Assembly (NCBI RefSeq): GCF_008704995.1
Contig: NZ_CP023747.1
Coordinates: 3,436,501-3,500,500 of the forward strand
Direction of reading: 5' to 3'
DNA: 64,000 nucleotides
Origin: Streptomyces nodosus
GTDB lineage: Bacteria > Actinomycetota > Actinomycetes > Streptomycetales > Streptomycetaceae
The position numbers and the translations under genes were made by a program. Within the stretch, counting starts at the first letter, position 1, and each line of letters starts with the position of its first letter. Shown here one piece after another: positions 51,895-59,910 of this stretch. The notes under the pieces were generated by a model. That model saw nothing but the letters and a program-made list of their open reading frames with translations. It had not been told where the DNA came from and made no database searches.

Positions 51895-53175
51895 TCACGC
51901 GAGCCCGGCCTCGTGGAAGGAGTCGAGGTTCGGGCGGATCGTGGCGGTGAGCCCGGTGCCGGCCACCGCGTCCAGCGTCTTGAGTCCGTCGCCCGTGTTG
52001 AGCACGACCGTCGTCTTCGACGGGTCGAGGACGCCGTTCTCGATGAGCTTGCGCGTCACTCCGACGGTCACACCGCCGGCGGTCTCCGCGAAGATGCCCT
52101 CGGTGCGGGCCAGCAGCTTGATGGCGTCGACGATCTGTTCGTCCGTCACATCCTCCACCGCTCCCCCGGTGCGGCGGGCGATGTCCAGGACGTACGGGCC
52201 GTCCGCCGGGTTGCCGATCGCCAGCGACTTGGCGATGGTGTCCGGCTTCTGCGGCCGTACGACGTCATGGCCGGCCTTGAACGCGGCCGACACCGGCGAG
52301 CATCCCTCGGCCTGCGCACCGAAGATCTTGTACGGCGTGTCCTCGACGAGCCCCAGCCTGATCAGCTCCTGGAACCCCTTGTCGATCTTCGTCAGCTGGG
52401 AGCCGGAGGCGATCGGGACCACGATCTGTTCGGGCAGCCGCCAGCCCAACTGCTCGGCGATCTCGTACGCCAGGGTCTTGGACCCCTCCGCGTAGTACGG
52501 GCGGAGGTTGACGTTGACGAAGCCCCAGCCCTCACCGGCCGGGTCGCCGATCAGCTCGGAGCAGAAGCGGTTCACATCGTCGTAGGTGCCCTCGATGCCG
52601 ACGAGGTCGCCGCCGTAGACCGCGGCCATGACGACCTTGCCCTGTTCCAGGTCGTGCGGGATGAACACACAGGAGCGCAGTCCCGCACGGGCCGCGGCGG
52701 CGCCGACCGCGCCCGCCAGATTGCCGGTGGAGGAGCAGGAGAGGGTGGTGAAGCCGAAGGCGCGGGCCGCCTCCAGCGCCTGGGCGACGACCCGGTCCTT
52801 GAAGGAGTGGGTGGGGTTGCCGGAGTCGTCCTTCACGAACAGCCCGCCGGTCACGCCCAGTTCGCGCGCCAGGTTGTCGGCCTGGACGAGCTTGGTCCAG
52901 CCCGGGTTCAGGTTGGGCTTGTCGGCGACGTCCGACGGGACCGGCAGCAGCGGCGCATAGCGCCAGATGTTCGCGGGGCCCGACTCGATCCGCTTCCGCA
53001 GTTCCTCCGTGTCATAGCCGGAGAAGTCGTAGGCGATCTCCAGCGGGCCGAAACACTCCTCGCAGGCGAAGACCGGGCCGAGCGGCACCCGATGGCCGCA
53101 TTCCCGGCAGGAGAGTGCCGCGGCGGGACCGAGGTTCACGGAGTCGGTGGTGCGTGCAACTGTCTGCGCAGCCAT
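51895..53175 (-). CDS. thrC: Threonine synthase
   Basis: The enzyme converts O-phospho-L-homoserine to L-threonine. The 426-residue PLP-dependent protein has an N-terminal zinc ribbon (CRECGH and CEECFG, residues 23-43), typical of class I actinobacterial forms, and the PLP lysine K126 in NPTHSFKDRV. Further signatures are STGNLAGAVGAAAARAG (phosphate cradle) and LNTGDGLKTLD at the C-terminus. The gene is preceded by a SAM-I riboswitch (53196-53348), so it should be shut down when SAM is plentiful. The sulfur-carrier gene follows in the same operon. Confidence 0.94.
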   Translation of the reverse strand: MAAQTVARTTDSVNLGPAAALSCRECGHRVPLGPVFACEECFGPLEIAYDFSGYDTEELRKRIESGPANIWRYAPLLPVPSDVADKPNLNPGWTKLVQADNLARELGVTGGLFVKDDSGNPTHSFKDRVVAQALEAARAFGFTTLSCSSTGNLAGAVGAAAARAGLRSCVFIPHDLEQGKVVMAAVYGGDLVGIEGTYDDVNRFCSELIGDPAGEGWGFVNVNLRPYYAEGSKTLAYEIAEQLGWRLPEQIVVPIASGSQLTKIDKGFQELIRLGLVEDTPYKIFGAQAEGCSPVSAAFKAGHDVVRPQKPDTIAKSLAIGNPADGPYVLDIARRTGGAVEDVTDEQIVDAIKLLARTEGIFAETAGGVTVGVTRKLIENGVLDPSKTTVVLNTGDGLKTLDAVAGTGLTATIRPNLDSFHEAGLA

Positions 53176-53195
53176 ATGAGGCGAGGCCCTTTCTC

Positions 53196-53348
53196 CTCAT
53201 CTTCCTCACGACGCGTTTCGCCGTGAGACGGATTTGGCACCTTCCCTAGCCGGGAGCCTCGCGAAAACGATCATCACTGATCTACGAGAACCGACTGGAG
53301 GGTTGCCGGGGCTTCATCGGGCCGTTTCCCTCTGCCCCTCTGGATGAG
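53196..53348 (-). ncRNA. SAM-I (S-box) riboswitch controlling thrC
   Basis: On the minus strand, CUCAUC (53348-53343) pairs with GAUGAG (53201-53196) as P1. The kink-turn block GGCCCGAUGAAGCCCCGGCA lies at 53323-53304 and the J3/4 core AAGGUGCCAAAUCC at 53243-53230. A CUCACG/CGUGAG stem (P4) precedes P1's 3' strand. All the invariant SAM-I elements are thus present in order. P1's 3' strand runs into the GAGGAG purine stretch before thrC, so SAM binding probably blocks translation initiation rather than causing termination. The family assignment is from memory of the consensus. Confidence 0.9.
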
Positions 53349-53390
53349 CTGTATGCGGTTGTTTCACTGGTGACAGCCGGGGTGACCCCC

Positions 53391-53419
53391 GACATACGAC
53401 GGTCACCGGCGTTGTTCAA
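53391..53419 (-). promoter_or_regulatory. Putative thrC promoter
   Basis: TTGAAC (53419-53414) and TATGTC (53396-53391) on the minus strand are spaced by 17 bp. Transcription would begin about 40 nt upstream of the riboswitch P1 stem. Confidence 0.5.
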
Positions 53420-53509
53420 GACTGTAACCGAAGGCAAGGACGGTTGAGATAGTCGTCCGAACCGCGAGATGGATCACATCGCCCCGTGAAACGTGAGGAG
53501 CCGCAGACC

Positions 53510-54481
53510 GTGCTGGAAGAAGTGGAGCGCTGGCTGAGCACCCGTTCCTGGTCCGTCGCCGATCGCCCGCTCCACAGGATCCTGGCCGCCAAGGGCGCCT
53601 CGGGCTCGTCCGTCAGCGTCGTGCTGCCCGCCCTCGACGAGGAGCGGACGGTCGGCGAGATCGTCTCCGTCATCCGTCGCGACCTGATGCGGCGGGTGCC
53701 GCTCGTCGACGAGATCGTGGTCGTGGACTCCGGGTCCACCGACCGCACCTCCGAGGTCGCCGCGGCGGCCGGCGCGAGGGTGGTGCACCGCGACACGATC
53801 CTGCCGCGCATCCCGGCCGTGCCCGGAAAGGGCGAGGTGCTGTGGCGCTCGCTGCTGGTCACCCGGGGGGACATCGTCTGTTTCGTCGACGCGGACCTCA
53901 GGGAGTTCTCCTCGGACTTCGTCACCGGGATCGTGGGCCCGCTGCTCACCGACCCGGGGGTGGACCTCGTCAAGGCGATGTACGACCGGCCGCTGACCGT
54001 GGCGGGCGAGGGCGCCGCCGGCGCGGTCGCGGCGGGCCAGGGCGGACGCGTCACCGAACTGATGGCACGCCCGCTGCTCAATATGCACTGGCCGCAGCTG
54101 GCCGGTTTCGTGCAGCCGCTCGGCGGTGAGTACGCCGCCCGCCGCTCCCTGCTGGAACGGCTGCCGTTCCCGGTCGGGTACGGGGTGGAGCTGGGCATGC
54201 TGGTCGACGCCCTGCATCTGGTGGGCCTGGACGCCCTCGCCCAGGTCGATGTGGGCGTGCGCATCCACCGCCACCAGGACGGCCGGGCGCTGGGCCGGAT
54301 GGCCGCCGCGATCTACCGCACCGCACAGCTCCGGCTCGCCCGGGGCCATCTGATCCGGCCCTCCCTCACCCAGTTCGAACGGGGCGAGGGCGGTTTCGAG
54401 CCACGCACCTATGCGGTGGACACGGAGGAGCGGCCGCCGATGGTGGAGATCACCGAGTATCTGGAGCGCGAGGCCGCCTAG
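53510..54481 (+). CDS. gpgS: Glucosyl-3-phosphoglycerate synthase
   Basis: The GTG at 53510 has GGAG 9 nt upstream and gives 323 residues starting VLEEVERWLSTRSW, the usual family N-terminus; the GTG at 53486 is an alternative. The GT81/GT-A fold has SVSVVLPALDEERTVGEIV, EIVVVDSGSTDRTSEVAAAAGA, and CFVDADLREFSSDFV, whose DAD is the metal-binding motif, with PLGGEYAARRSLLERLPFPVGYGVELGMLVD in the acceptor half. It transfers glucose to 3-phosphoglycerate, the first step of glucosylglycerate or methylglucose lipopolysaccharide synthesis. It is divergent from thrC and precedes otsA. Confidence 0.92.
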   Translation: MLEEVERWLSTRSWSVADRPLHRILAAKGASGSSVSVVLPALDEERTVGEIVSVIRRDLMRRVPLVDEIVVVDSGSTDRTSEVAAAAGARVVHRDTILPRIPAVPGKGEVLWRSLLVTRGDIVCFVDADLREFSSDFVTGIVGPLLTDPGVDLVKAMYDRPLTVAGEGAAGAVAAGQGGRVTELMARPLLNMHWPQLAGFVQPLGGEYAARRSLLERLPFPVGYGVELGMLVDALHLVGLDALAQVDVGVRIHRHQDGRALGRMAAAIYRTAQLRLARGHLIRPSLTQFERGEGGFEPRTYAVDTEERPPMVEITEYLEREAA

Positions 54482-54594
54482 GGTGCACGGCCGCGTGCGG
54501 CTCCCGCGCGGGGCCTCGCCCAGGGCCTGCGCCAAGGTCCGCATACGGCCGAACCGTACGTTTGAGCGTTTTCGGGTCGGGCTAGTTTCGTGGC

Positions 54595-56025
54595 ATGGCT
54601 TCCACGCATACGGCATCCGTACTCGTCGCCTCCAACCGCGGCCCGGTCTCGTACGCGCTGGACGAGGACAGGCGGCTCACCGCGCGGCGCGGCGGTGGCG
54701 GACTGGTCTCGGGTCTGTCGGCGATCGGCCCGGACACCGACGCCGTCTGGGTCTGCTCCGCCCTGGGCGACGGCGACCGGGAGGCCGTACGGCGGACCGG
54801 TGGCGCGCTCGACCCGGCCGACACCGGCGGCCGGCGCGTGCGGATGCTGGACATCGATGCCCAGGTGCACAGCGACGCGTACAACGGCATCGCCAACTCG
54901 GTGCTCTGGTTCATCCACCACATGCTCTATCAGACGCCGCTGGAGCCGGTCTTCGACGCGGGGTTCCGGCGGCAGTGGGCGGCGTACGAGTCCTACAACC
55001 GCGCGTTCGCCGAGGCGCTGGCCGAGGAGGCGGGTCAGGGGGCGGCGGTGCTGATCCAGGACTACCACCTCGCGCTGGCCCCCCGGATGCTCCGCGAGCT
55101 GCGGCCCGATCTGCGGATCGGCCATTTCTCGCACACCCCCTGGGCGCCGCCGGACTACTTCCGGCTGCTGCCCGACGACATCGCGGCGCAGCTGCTCGGC
55201 GGGATCCTGGGCGCGGACCGGGCGGCGTTCCTCACCCGGCGCTGGGCGGACGCCTTCACGGACTGCTGTCATGCGGTCCTCGGCCCCGGCATCCCCTCGG
55301 GCACCCGTGTCGGGGTGCACGGTCTGGGCGCGGACGCCGAGTTCCTCCGGGAACGGGCGCACCGGCCGGACGTGGACGAGCGGATGGCGACGCTGCGGCG
55401 GCAGATCGGCACGGCCCCCGACGGGGGTCCCCGCCGGACGATCGTGCGGGTGGACCGCACCGAGCTGTCCAAGAACATCGTGCGCGGGCTGCTGGCGTAC
55501 GAGGAGCTGCTCCAGTCGTATCCGCAGTGGCGCGAACGGGTCGTGCACATCGCCTTCGCCTATCCGTCCCGCCAGGACCTGGCCGTGTACCGCGCCTACA
55601 CGGCGGAGGTCCAGCGGGTGGCCACGGAGATCAACTCCCGTTACGGGACGCCCGGCTGGACCCCCGTCGAGCTGCATGTGAAGGACGACTTCGCGCGCTC
55701 GCTGGCGGCCTACCGGCTGGCGGACGTCGCCCTGGTGAACCCCATCCGGGACGGCATGAACCTGGTTGCCAAGGAGGTCCCGGTGGTCTCCGACGAGGGC
55801 TGTGCGCTGGTGCTGTCCCGGGAGGCGGGGGCCCATGAGGAGCTGGGCGAGGAGGCGTTGACGGTGAACCCCTACGACATCGGGGGCACGGCGGCGGCCC
55901 TGCACACGGCGCTGTCGATGCCTTCCGGGGAGCGCACGGAACGCACCAAGCGCCTCACCGCCCAGGCCACGGCACTTCCCCCGGCCCGGTGGTTCCTGGA
56001 CCAGCTGGCGGCCCTGGAGGGATGA
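54595..56025 (+). CDS. otsA: Trehalose-6-phosphate synthase
   Basis: The ATG at 54595 has TAGTTT 6 nt upstream (leaderless). The 476-residue GT20 enzyme shows SVLVASNRGPVSYALDEDRRLTARRGGGGLVSGL (N-terminal UDP-glucose loop), WFIHHMLYQTP, LIQDYHLALAPRMLRELRPDLRIGHFSHTPWAPPDYFRLLP and DGMNLVAKEVPVVSDEG. It makes trehalose-6-phosphate from UDP- or GDP-glucose and glucose-6-phosphate. The phosphatase gene is convergent and 40 bp away, so the two-step OtsAB route is encoded side by side on opposite strands. Confidence 0.93.
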   Translation: MASTHTASVLVASNRGPVSYALDEDRRLTARRGGGGLVSGLSAIGPDTDAVWVCSALGDGDREAVRRTGGALDPADTGGRRVRMLDIDAQVHSDAYNGIANSVLWFIHHMLYQTPLEPVFDAGFRRQWAAYESYNRAFAEALAEEAGQGAAVLIQDYHLALAPRMLRELRPDLRIGHFSHTPWAPPDYFRLLPDDIAAQLLGGILGADRAAFLTRRWADAFTDCCHAVLGPGIPSGTRVGVHGLGADAEFLRERAHRPDVDERMATLRRQIGTAPDGGPRRTIVRVDRTELSKNIVRGLLAYEELLQSYPQWRERVVHIAFAYPSRQDLAVYRAYTAEVQRVATEINSRYGTPGWTPVELHVKDDFARSLAAYRLADVALVNPIRDGMNLVAKEVPVVSDEGCALVLSREAGAHEELGEEALTVNPYDIGGTAAALHTALSMPSGERTERTKRLTAQATALPPARWFLDQLAALEG

Positions 56026-56065
56026 CCGGCCGCCGGGTGCCTGCCGACGGGGCGGGACCGGCCGG

Positions 56066-56911
56066 TCAGGGCAGTCGTCGTGCCAGGGCCCTCAGGAGGC
56101 GCACCACGCCTTCCGGGCCGTCGACCACGAGGTCCGCGCGCTCGGCCAGTTCCGCCACCTCCTCGCTGCCGCTGCAGACGAGCAGTCCGGGCACGCCGTC
56201 GGAGCGGAGCTTGTCGACGGCGGCGAAGGCGGAGAGGTCGCCGAGGTCGTCACCGGCGTACAGCACCGCTCCGGCGCCGATCTCGCGGACGTACTCCCGC
56301 AGGGCCACGCCCTTGTCCATCCCCGGGGGGCGCAGCTCCAGGACCATACGGCCGGGTTCGACGATCAGACCGTGGCGGGCGGCGAGGTCGGCGAGGGGCC
56401 GGCGGAGGGCCTCGAAGGCGGCCGACGGATCCTCGGCGCGGCGGGTGTGGACGGCGACGGAGCGGCCCTTCTCCTCGATCCAGGTGCCGTGCCAGGCCCC
56501 GATCCGGTCGAGGAGGCCGGGCAGTTCGGCGCGGACGGCGGCGACCCCGGGATGGGGGGCGGGGGCGTGGACGGTGCCGGTGCGGGCGTCCCAGCGTTCG
56601 GCGCCGTAGTGGCCGAGGACGACCAGCCGGTCGAGTCCGGGTACGCCGGCGAAGCCGCCGTGGCGGACGGCGACCCCGGCGGGGCGGCCGGTGACGACCG
56701 CGACGGAGGCGACCTTCGGGGCGAGGGCCGCGAGGGCGGGGACCGCGTCGGGGTGGGCGCGGGCCTGGTCGGGGTCGGGGACGATCGGGGCGAGTGTCCC
56801 GTCGAAGTCGAAGGCGAGTACGGCCCGCCCCGGCCGCTCCAGGATGGCGTCGAGTCCGTCGCGCCCTGCCTGGGTGGCGGGCGTCGGCAAGGAGTCCCTA
56901 TGGCTGCCCAT
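56066..56911 (-). CDS. otsB: Trehalose-6-phosphate phosphatase
   Basis: The 281-residue HAD-type protein has VLAFDFDGTLAPIVPDPDQA (nucleophile Asp and general acid Asp), AVVTGRPAGVA, VLGHYGAERWD, a conserved MDKGVALREYV Lys and VLYAGDDLGDLSAFAAVDKL. These match OtsB. TAGGGT lies 6 nt before the ATG, so translation is leaderless. It removes phosphate from trehalose-6-phosphate to release trehalose. Convergent arrangement with otsA means the pair is not transcribed together. Confidence 0.92.
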   Translation of the reverse strand: MGSHRDSLPTPATQAGRDGLDAILERPGRAVLAFDFDGTLAPIVPDPDQARAHPDAVPALAALAPKVASVAVVTGRPAGVAVRHGGFAGVPGLDRLVVLGHYGAERWDARTGTVHAPAPHPGVAAVRAELPGLLDRIGAWHGTWIEEKGRSVAVHTRRAEDPSAAFEALRRPLADLAARHGLIVEPGRMVLELRPPGMDKGVALREYVREIGAGAVLYAGDDLGDLSAFAAVDKLRSDGVPGLLVCSGSEEVAELAERADLVVDGPEGVVRLLRALARRLP

Positions 56912-57004
56912 GGCACGACCCTAGCGGCGCGGGGCGGGGCCCACCCATGACTCGGGGCATGCGCACGGCGCTTTTCGGTCGCCGCGATCCGCTGCGCGGC
57001 GGGC

Positions 57005-57232
57005 TCAGCGCTCCGCTCGGCGGGACTCCCGGACCCGGCGGAGCCGGTTGACGGTGACCGGGGCGTGCGCCAGGGCCCTCGGATCGTCCAGCAGGGCGTT
57101 GAGCAGTTGGTAGTACCGGACGGGCGCCAGCCCGAGCCGCTCCCGTATGGCCCGCTCCTTGGCCCCGGGCCCCGGGAATCCCCGCTCCTCCAGGGCGAGA
57201 ATCGCCTTCTCCCGCACGGTCAGCTCCTCCAT
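57005..57232 (-). CDS. DUF3263 protein
   Basis: The ATG at 57232 has TACCGT 7 nt upstream, marking a leaderless start within a longer open frame. The 75-residue product starts MEELTVREKAILALEERGFPG, then KERAIRERLGLAPVRYYQLLNALLDDPRAL, a helix-turn-helix-like core, and ends with a basic RRVRESRRAER tail. This matches DUF3263, small actinobacterial proteins that probably bind DNA. It lies upstream of otsB on the same strand by 93 nt. Confidence 0.85.
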   Translation of the reverse strand: MEELTVREKAILALEERGFPGPGAKERAIRERLGLAPVRYYQLLNALLDDPRALAHAPVTVNRLRRVRESRRAER

Positions 57233-57550
57233 GCCCGACACGGTAACCGGCCCCACCGACATCACCGCCGGCCACCCGGCCCGGCACCGTGCGCGGCTGC
57301 CGCCCCCGGACAGGGGGGCGTCATGCGCGGCTGCCACCCCCGGACGCAGGCATGCCAGGAGCGGCGAGCGCCGCTCCACCGCTTCCCACGGTCACCGGGC
57401 GCACCGCAGCCCGGCCCCCGGTCCGGGGGGTGACCCAGCGCTTCCGCCCGGCCCGGGGAGGGTGACTCGGCGCTTCCCCCGGCCCGGTGCGCCCCGGACC
57501 CGGTGCCGTCGCCCGGGGTGCGGGCCGTCCGGAAGGGATCCCCCCGTGTA
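57233..57550. other. Intergenic stretch with two pairs of short direct repeats
   Basis: TGCGCGGCTGCC-CCCCCGGAC occurs at 57290-57311 and 57324-57345 with one mismatch. A second 27-28-bp unit starting GGTGAC and ending GGCCCGG occurs at 57429-57456 and 57461-57487 with few mismatches. No gene is seen. Confidence 0.5.
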
Positions 57551-57566
57551 AGTGGACTAGACCTCT
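57551..57566 (+). promoter_or_regulatory. DasR (dre) box of the nagKA operon
   Basis: AGTGGACTAGACCTCT matches the dre consensus AGTGGTCTAGACCACT at 14 of 16 positions. It lies 28 bp upstream of the nagK start and overlaps the expected -35 region (the -10 is CACACT at 57582-57587), suiting repression by DasR and release by glucosamine-6-phosphate. Confidence 0.85.
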
Positions 57567-57593
57567 TCCGGGTGTACGCGCCACACTGTTCTC

Positions 57594-58538
57594 GTGGAAC
57601 ATGTCATCGCCCTCGATGTGGGCGGCACCGGGATGAAGGCCGCACTGGTGGGGGCCGGGGGCGAGCTGCTGCATCAGACGCGCCGGGACACCGGGCGCGA
57701 GCGGGGGCCCGACGCGGTGGTGGAGTCGATCCTCGCCTTCGCCGCCGAGCTGCGCGCGCACGGAGAGCGGCACCTCGGCGCACCCGCCGCCGCGGTCGGC
57801 GTCGCCGTCCCCGGAATCGTCGACGCCGACGAGGGCGTCGCCGTCTACTCGGCCAACCTCGGCTGGCGTGACGTCCCGCTGCGCGCACTGCTCGGCCGCC
57901 GGCTGGGCGGCGTACCCGTGGCGCTCGGGCACGATGTGCGCAGCGGCGGGCTCGCCGAGGGCCGTATCGGCGCGGGCCGGGGAGCCGACCGCTTTCTGTT
58001 CGTGCCGCTGGGCACCGGCATCGCGGGCGCCATCGGCATCGGCGGCCGGGTCGAGGCCGGCGCCCACGGCTTCGCGGGCGAGATCGGCCATGTCGTCGTA
58101 CGGCCCGGCGGCACCCCCTGCCCCTGCGGTCAGCAGGGCTGTCTGGAGCGCTATGCGTCGGCCTCGGCAGTGAGCCGGGCGTGGGCCGAGGCCACCGGGG
58201 ACCCGGAGGCGGACGCGGCGGACTGCGCGAAGGCCGTCGCATCCGGCAACGGTGACGCCCTGCGGGTCTGGCAGGAGGCCGTGGACGCGCTCGCCGACGG
58301 CCTGGTCACCGCGCTCACCCTGCTGGACCCCCGCACCCTGATCATCGGCGGCGGGCTCGCCGAGGCGGGAGAGACCTTGTTCGCCCCGCTGCGGGACGCC
58401 GTCCGGCGGCGGGTCACCTTCCAGAAGCTGCCGTCGATCGTCCCCGCAGCGCTCGGGGACACCGCCGGATGCCTGGGCGCGGGACTCCTCGCCTGGGATC
58501 TCCTCGAATCCACCGACCCTGCGGAGGTAACCACCTGA
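57594..58538 (+). CDS. nagK: N-acetylglucosamine kinase, ROK family
   Basis: The 314-residue ROK protein starts at a GTG with CACACT 6 nt upstream. It has ALDVGGTGMKAAL (phosphate-1 loop), AVPGIVDADEGVAVYSANLGWRDVPL, the phosphoryl-transfer region LGHDVRSGG with the catalytic Asp, PLGTGIAGAIGIGG, and the ROK zinc motif CPCGQQGCLERYAS. ROK kinases phosphorylate glucose or amino sugars; the coupled nagA gene and DasR box argue for GlcNAc to GlcNAc-6-phosphate. Its stop overlaps the nagA ATG (TGATG). Confidence 0.88.
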   Translation: MEHVIALDVGGTGMKAALVGAGGELLHQTRRDTGRERGPDAVVESILAFAAELRAHGERHLGAPAAAVGVAVPGIVDADEGVAVYSANLGWRDVPLRALLGRRLGGVPVALGHDVRSGGLAEGRIGAGRGADRFLFVPLGTGIAGAIGIGGRVEAGAHGFAGEIGHVVVRPGGTPCPCGQQGCLERYASASAVSRAWAEATGDPEADAADCAKAVASGNGDALRVWQEAVDALADGLVTALTLLDPRTLIIGGGLAEAGETLFAPLRDAVRRRVTFQKLPSIVPAALGDTAGCLGAGLLAWDLLESTDPAEVTT

Positions 58539-59731
58539 TGGCCACGCGCAAGATCCTCGCCGGTGCCCGGGTGGTGCTGCCCACCGGGACCGTGGACGGC
58601 GGCCGCCTCGTCGTGGAGGGCACCCGGATCGCCGGGCACTCCCCCACGGGCCCGGCCGGATCCCCCGTCCCGGACACCGAGACCGCCGAAAACGCCGAAA
58701 ACGCCGAGATCATCGATGTACGGGGGCACTGGCTGGTCCCCGGCTTCGTCGACATGCACAACCACGGCGGCGGCGGCGCCTCCTTCTCCGGCACGGCCGA
58801 GGACGCCCTCACGGCCGTCCGCACCCATCGGCTGCACGGCACCACCACCGTGGTGGCCTCGACCGTCACCGACGACATGGACGTCCTGGTCGGGCACGCC
58901 GGACTGCTGTCCGAGCTGGCCGAGCAGGGCGATATCGCCGGCATCCACTTCGAGGGCCCCTTCATCTCGCCCTGCCGCAAGGGCGCCCACTCCGAGGCGC
59001 TGCTGCGCGACCCGGATCCGGCGGAGGTCCGCAAGCTGATCGACGCCGCCCGCGGCCGGGCGAAGATGGTCACGCTCGCCACCGAGCTGCCCGGCGGCCT
59101 GGACTCGGTACGGCTGCTCGCCGAGCACGGAGTGATCGCGGCGATCGGGCACACGGACGCCACCTATGAGCAGACGGTGGCGGCCATCGACGCGGGCGCC
59201 ACGGTCGCCACCCATCTCTTCAACGCGATGCCCCAGCTCGGCCATCGCGCGCCCGGCCCCATCGCCGCGCTGCTGGAGGACGAGCGGATCACGGTCGAGC
59301 TGATCGACGACGGCACCCATCTGCATCCGGCCTCCCTCCAGCTGGCGTTCCATCACGCGGGCGCGGCGCGGGTCGCGTTCATCACGGACGCGATGGACGC
59401 GGCGGGCTCCGGCGACGGCCGATATCTGCTCGGCCCGCTGGAGGTCGAGGTCAGCGACGGTGTGGCGCGTCTGGTGGAGGGCGGCTCGATCGCCGGTTCG
59501 ACGCTCACCCTGGACCGCGCGTTCCGGCGTGCGGTCACCGTGGACCGGCTGCCGGTGGAGGACGTCGTCGCGGCCCTCTCGGCCAACCCGGCGAAGCTGC
59601 TGGGCGTCGACGACCGGGTGGGCTCCCTGGAGCCCGGTAAGGACGCCGACCTGGTGCTGCTGGACGAGGACTTCGTCCTCAAGGGCGTGATGCGCCGCGG
59701 CGAGTGGGTGGTCGATCCCCGACTGGGGTGA
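58538..59731 (+). CDS. nagA: N-acetylglucosamine-6-phosphate deacetylase
   Basis: The 397-residue amidohydrolase starts at the ATG (58538) that overlaps the nagK stop, with GGAGG 10 nt upstream. It carries the HxH metal motif in VDMHNHGGGGASFSG, the metal-binding Glu in HFEGPFISPCRKGAH, GHTDATYEQ, ATHLFNAMPQL and the catalytic Asp in FITDAMDAAGSGDG. It removes acetate from GlcNAc-6-phosphate, giving glucosamine-6-phosphate, the DasR effector. It accepts the products of both NagK and MurQ. Confidence 0.95.
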   Translation: MATRKILAGARVVLPTGTVDGGRLVVEGTRIAGHSPTGPAGSPVPDTETAENAENAEIIDVRGHWLVPGFVDMHNHGGGGASFSGTAEDALTAVRTHRLHGTTTVVASTVTDDMDVLVGHAGLLSELAEQGDIAGIHFEGPFISPCRKGAHSEALLRDPDPAEVRKLIDAARGRAKMVTLATELPGGLDSVRLLAEHGVIAAIGHTDATYEQTVAAIDAGATVATHLFNAMPQLGHRAPGPIAALLEDERITVELIDDGTHLHPASLQLAFHHAGAARVAFITDAMDAAGSGDGRYLLGPLEVEVSDGVARLVEGGSIAGSTLTLDRAFRRAVTVDRLPVEDVVAALSANPAKLLGVDDRVGSLEPGKDADLVLLDEDFVLKGVMRRGEWVVDPRLG

Positions 59732-59910
59732 TTCATCTCCCAGTTGACGGGGTGTGGTGGCCCCCGGGGGCTGGGCCGGCACCCTCTCCTTTGGCATGAT
59801 CGAGCCTTCGCACACGCCGACGGCGAGCGCGGTCCGCCTCCCGGATCACCTCCGGAGCCCGGGTTCCGGGGCGCACGGACCGCGCCGTCCTGACTCTCGG
59901 GGGAGGTCCC

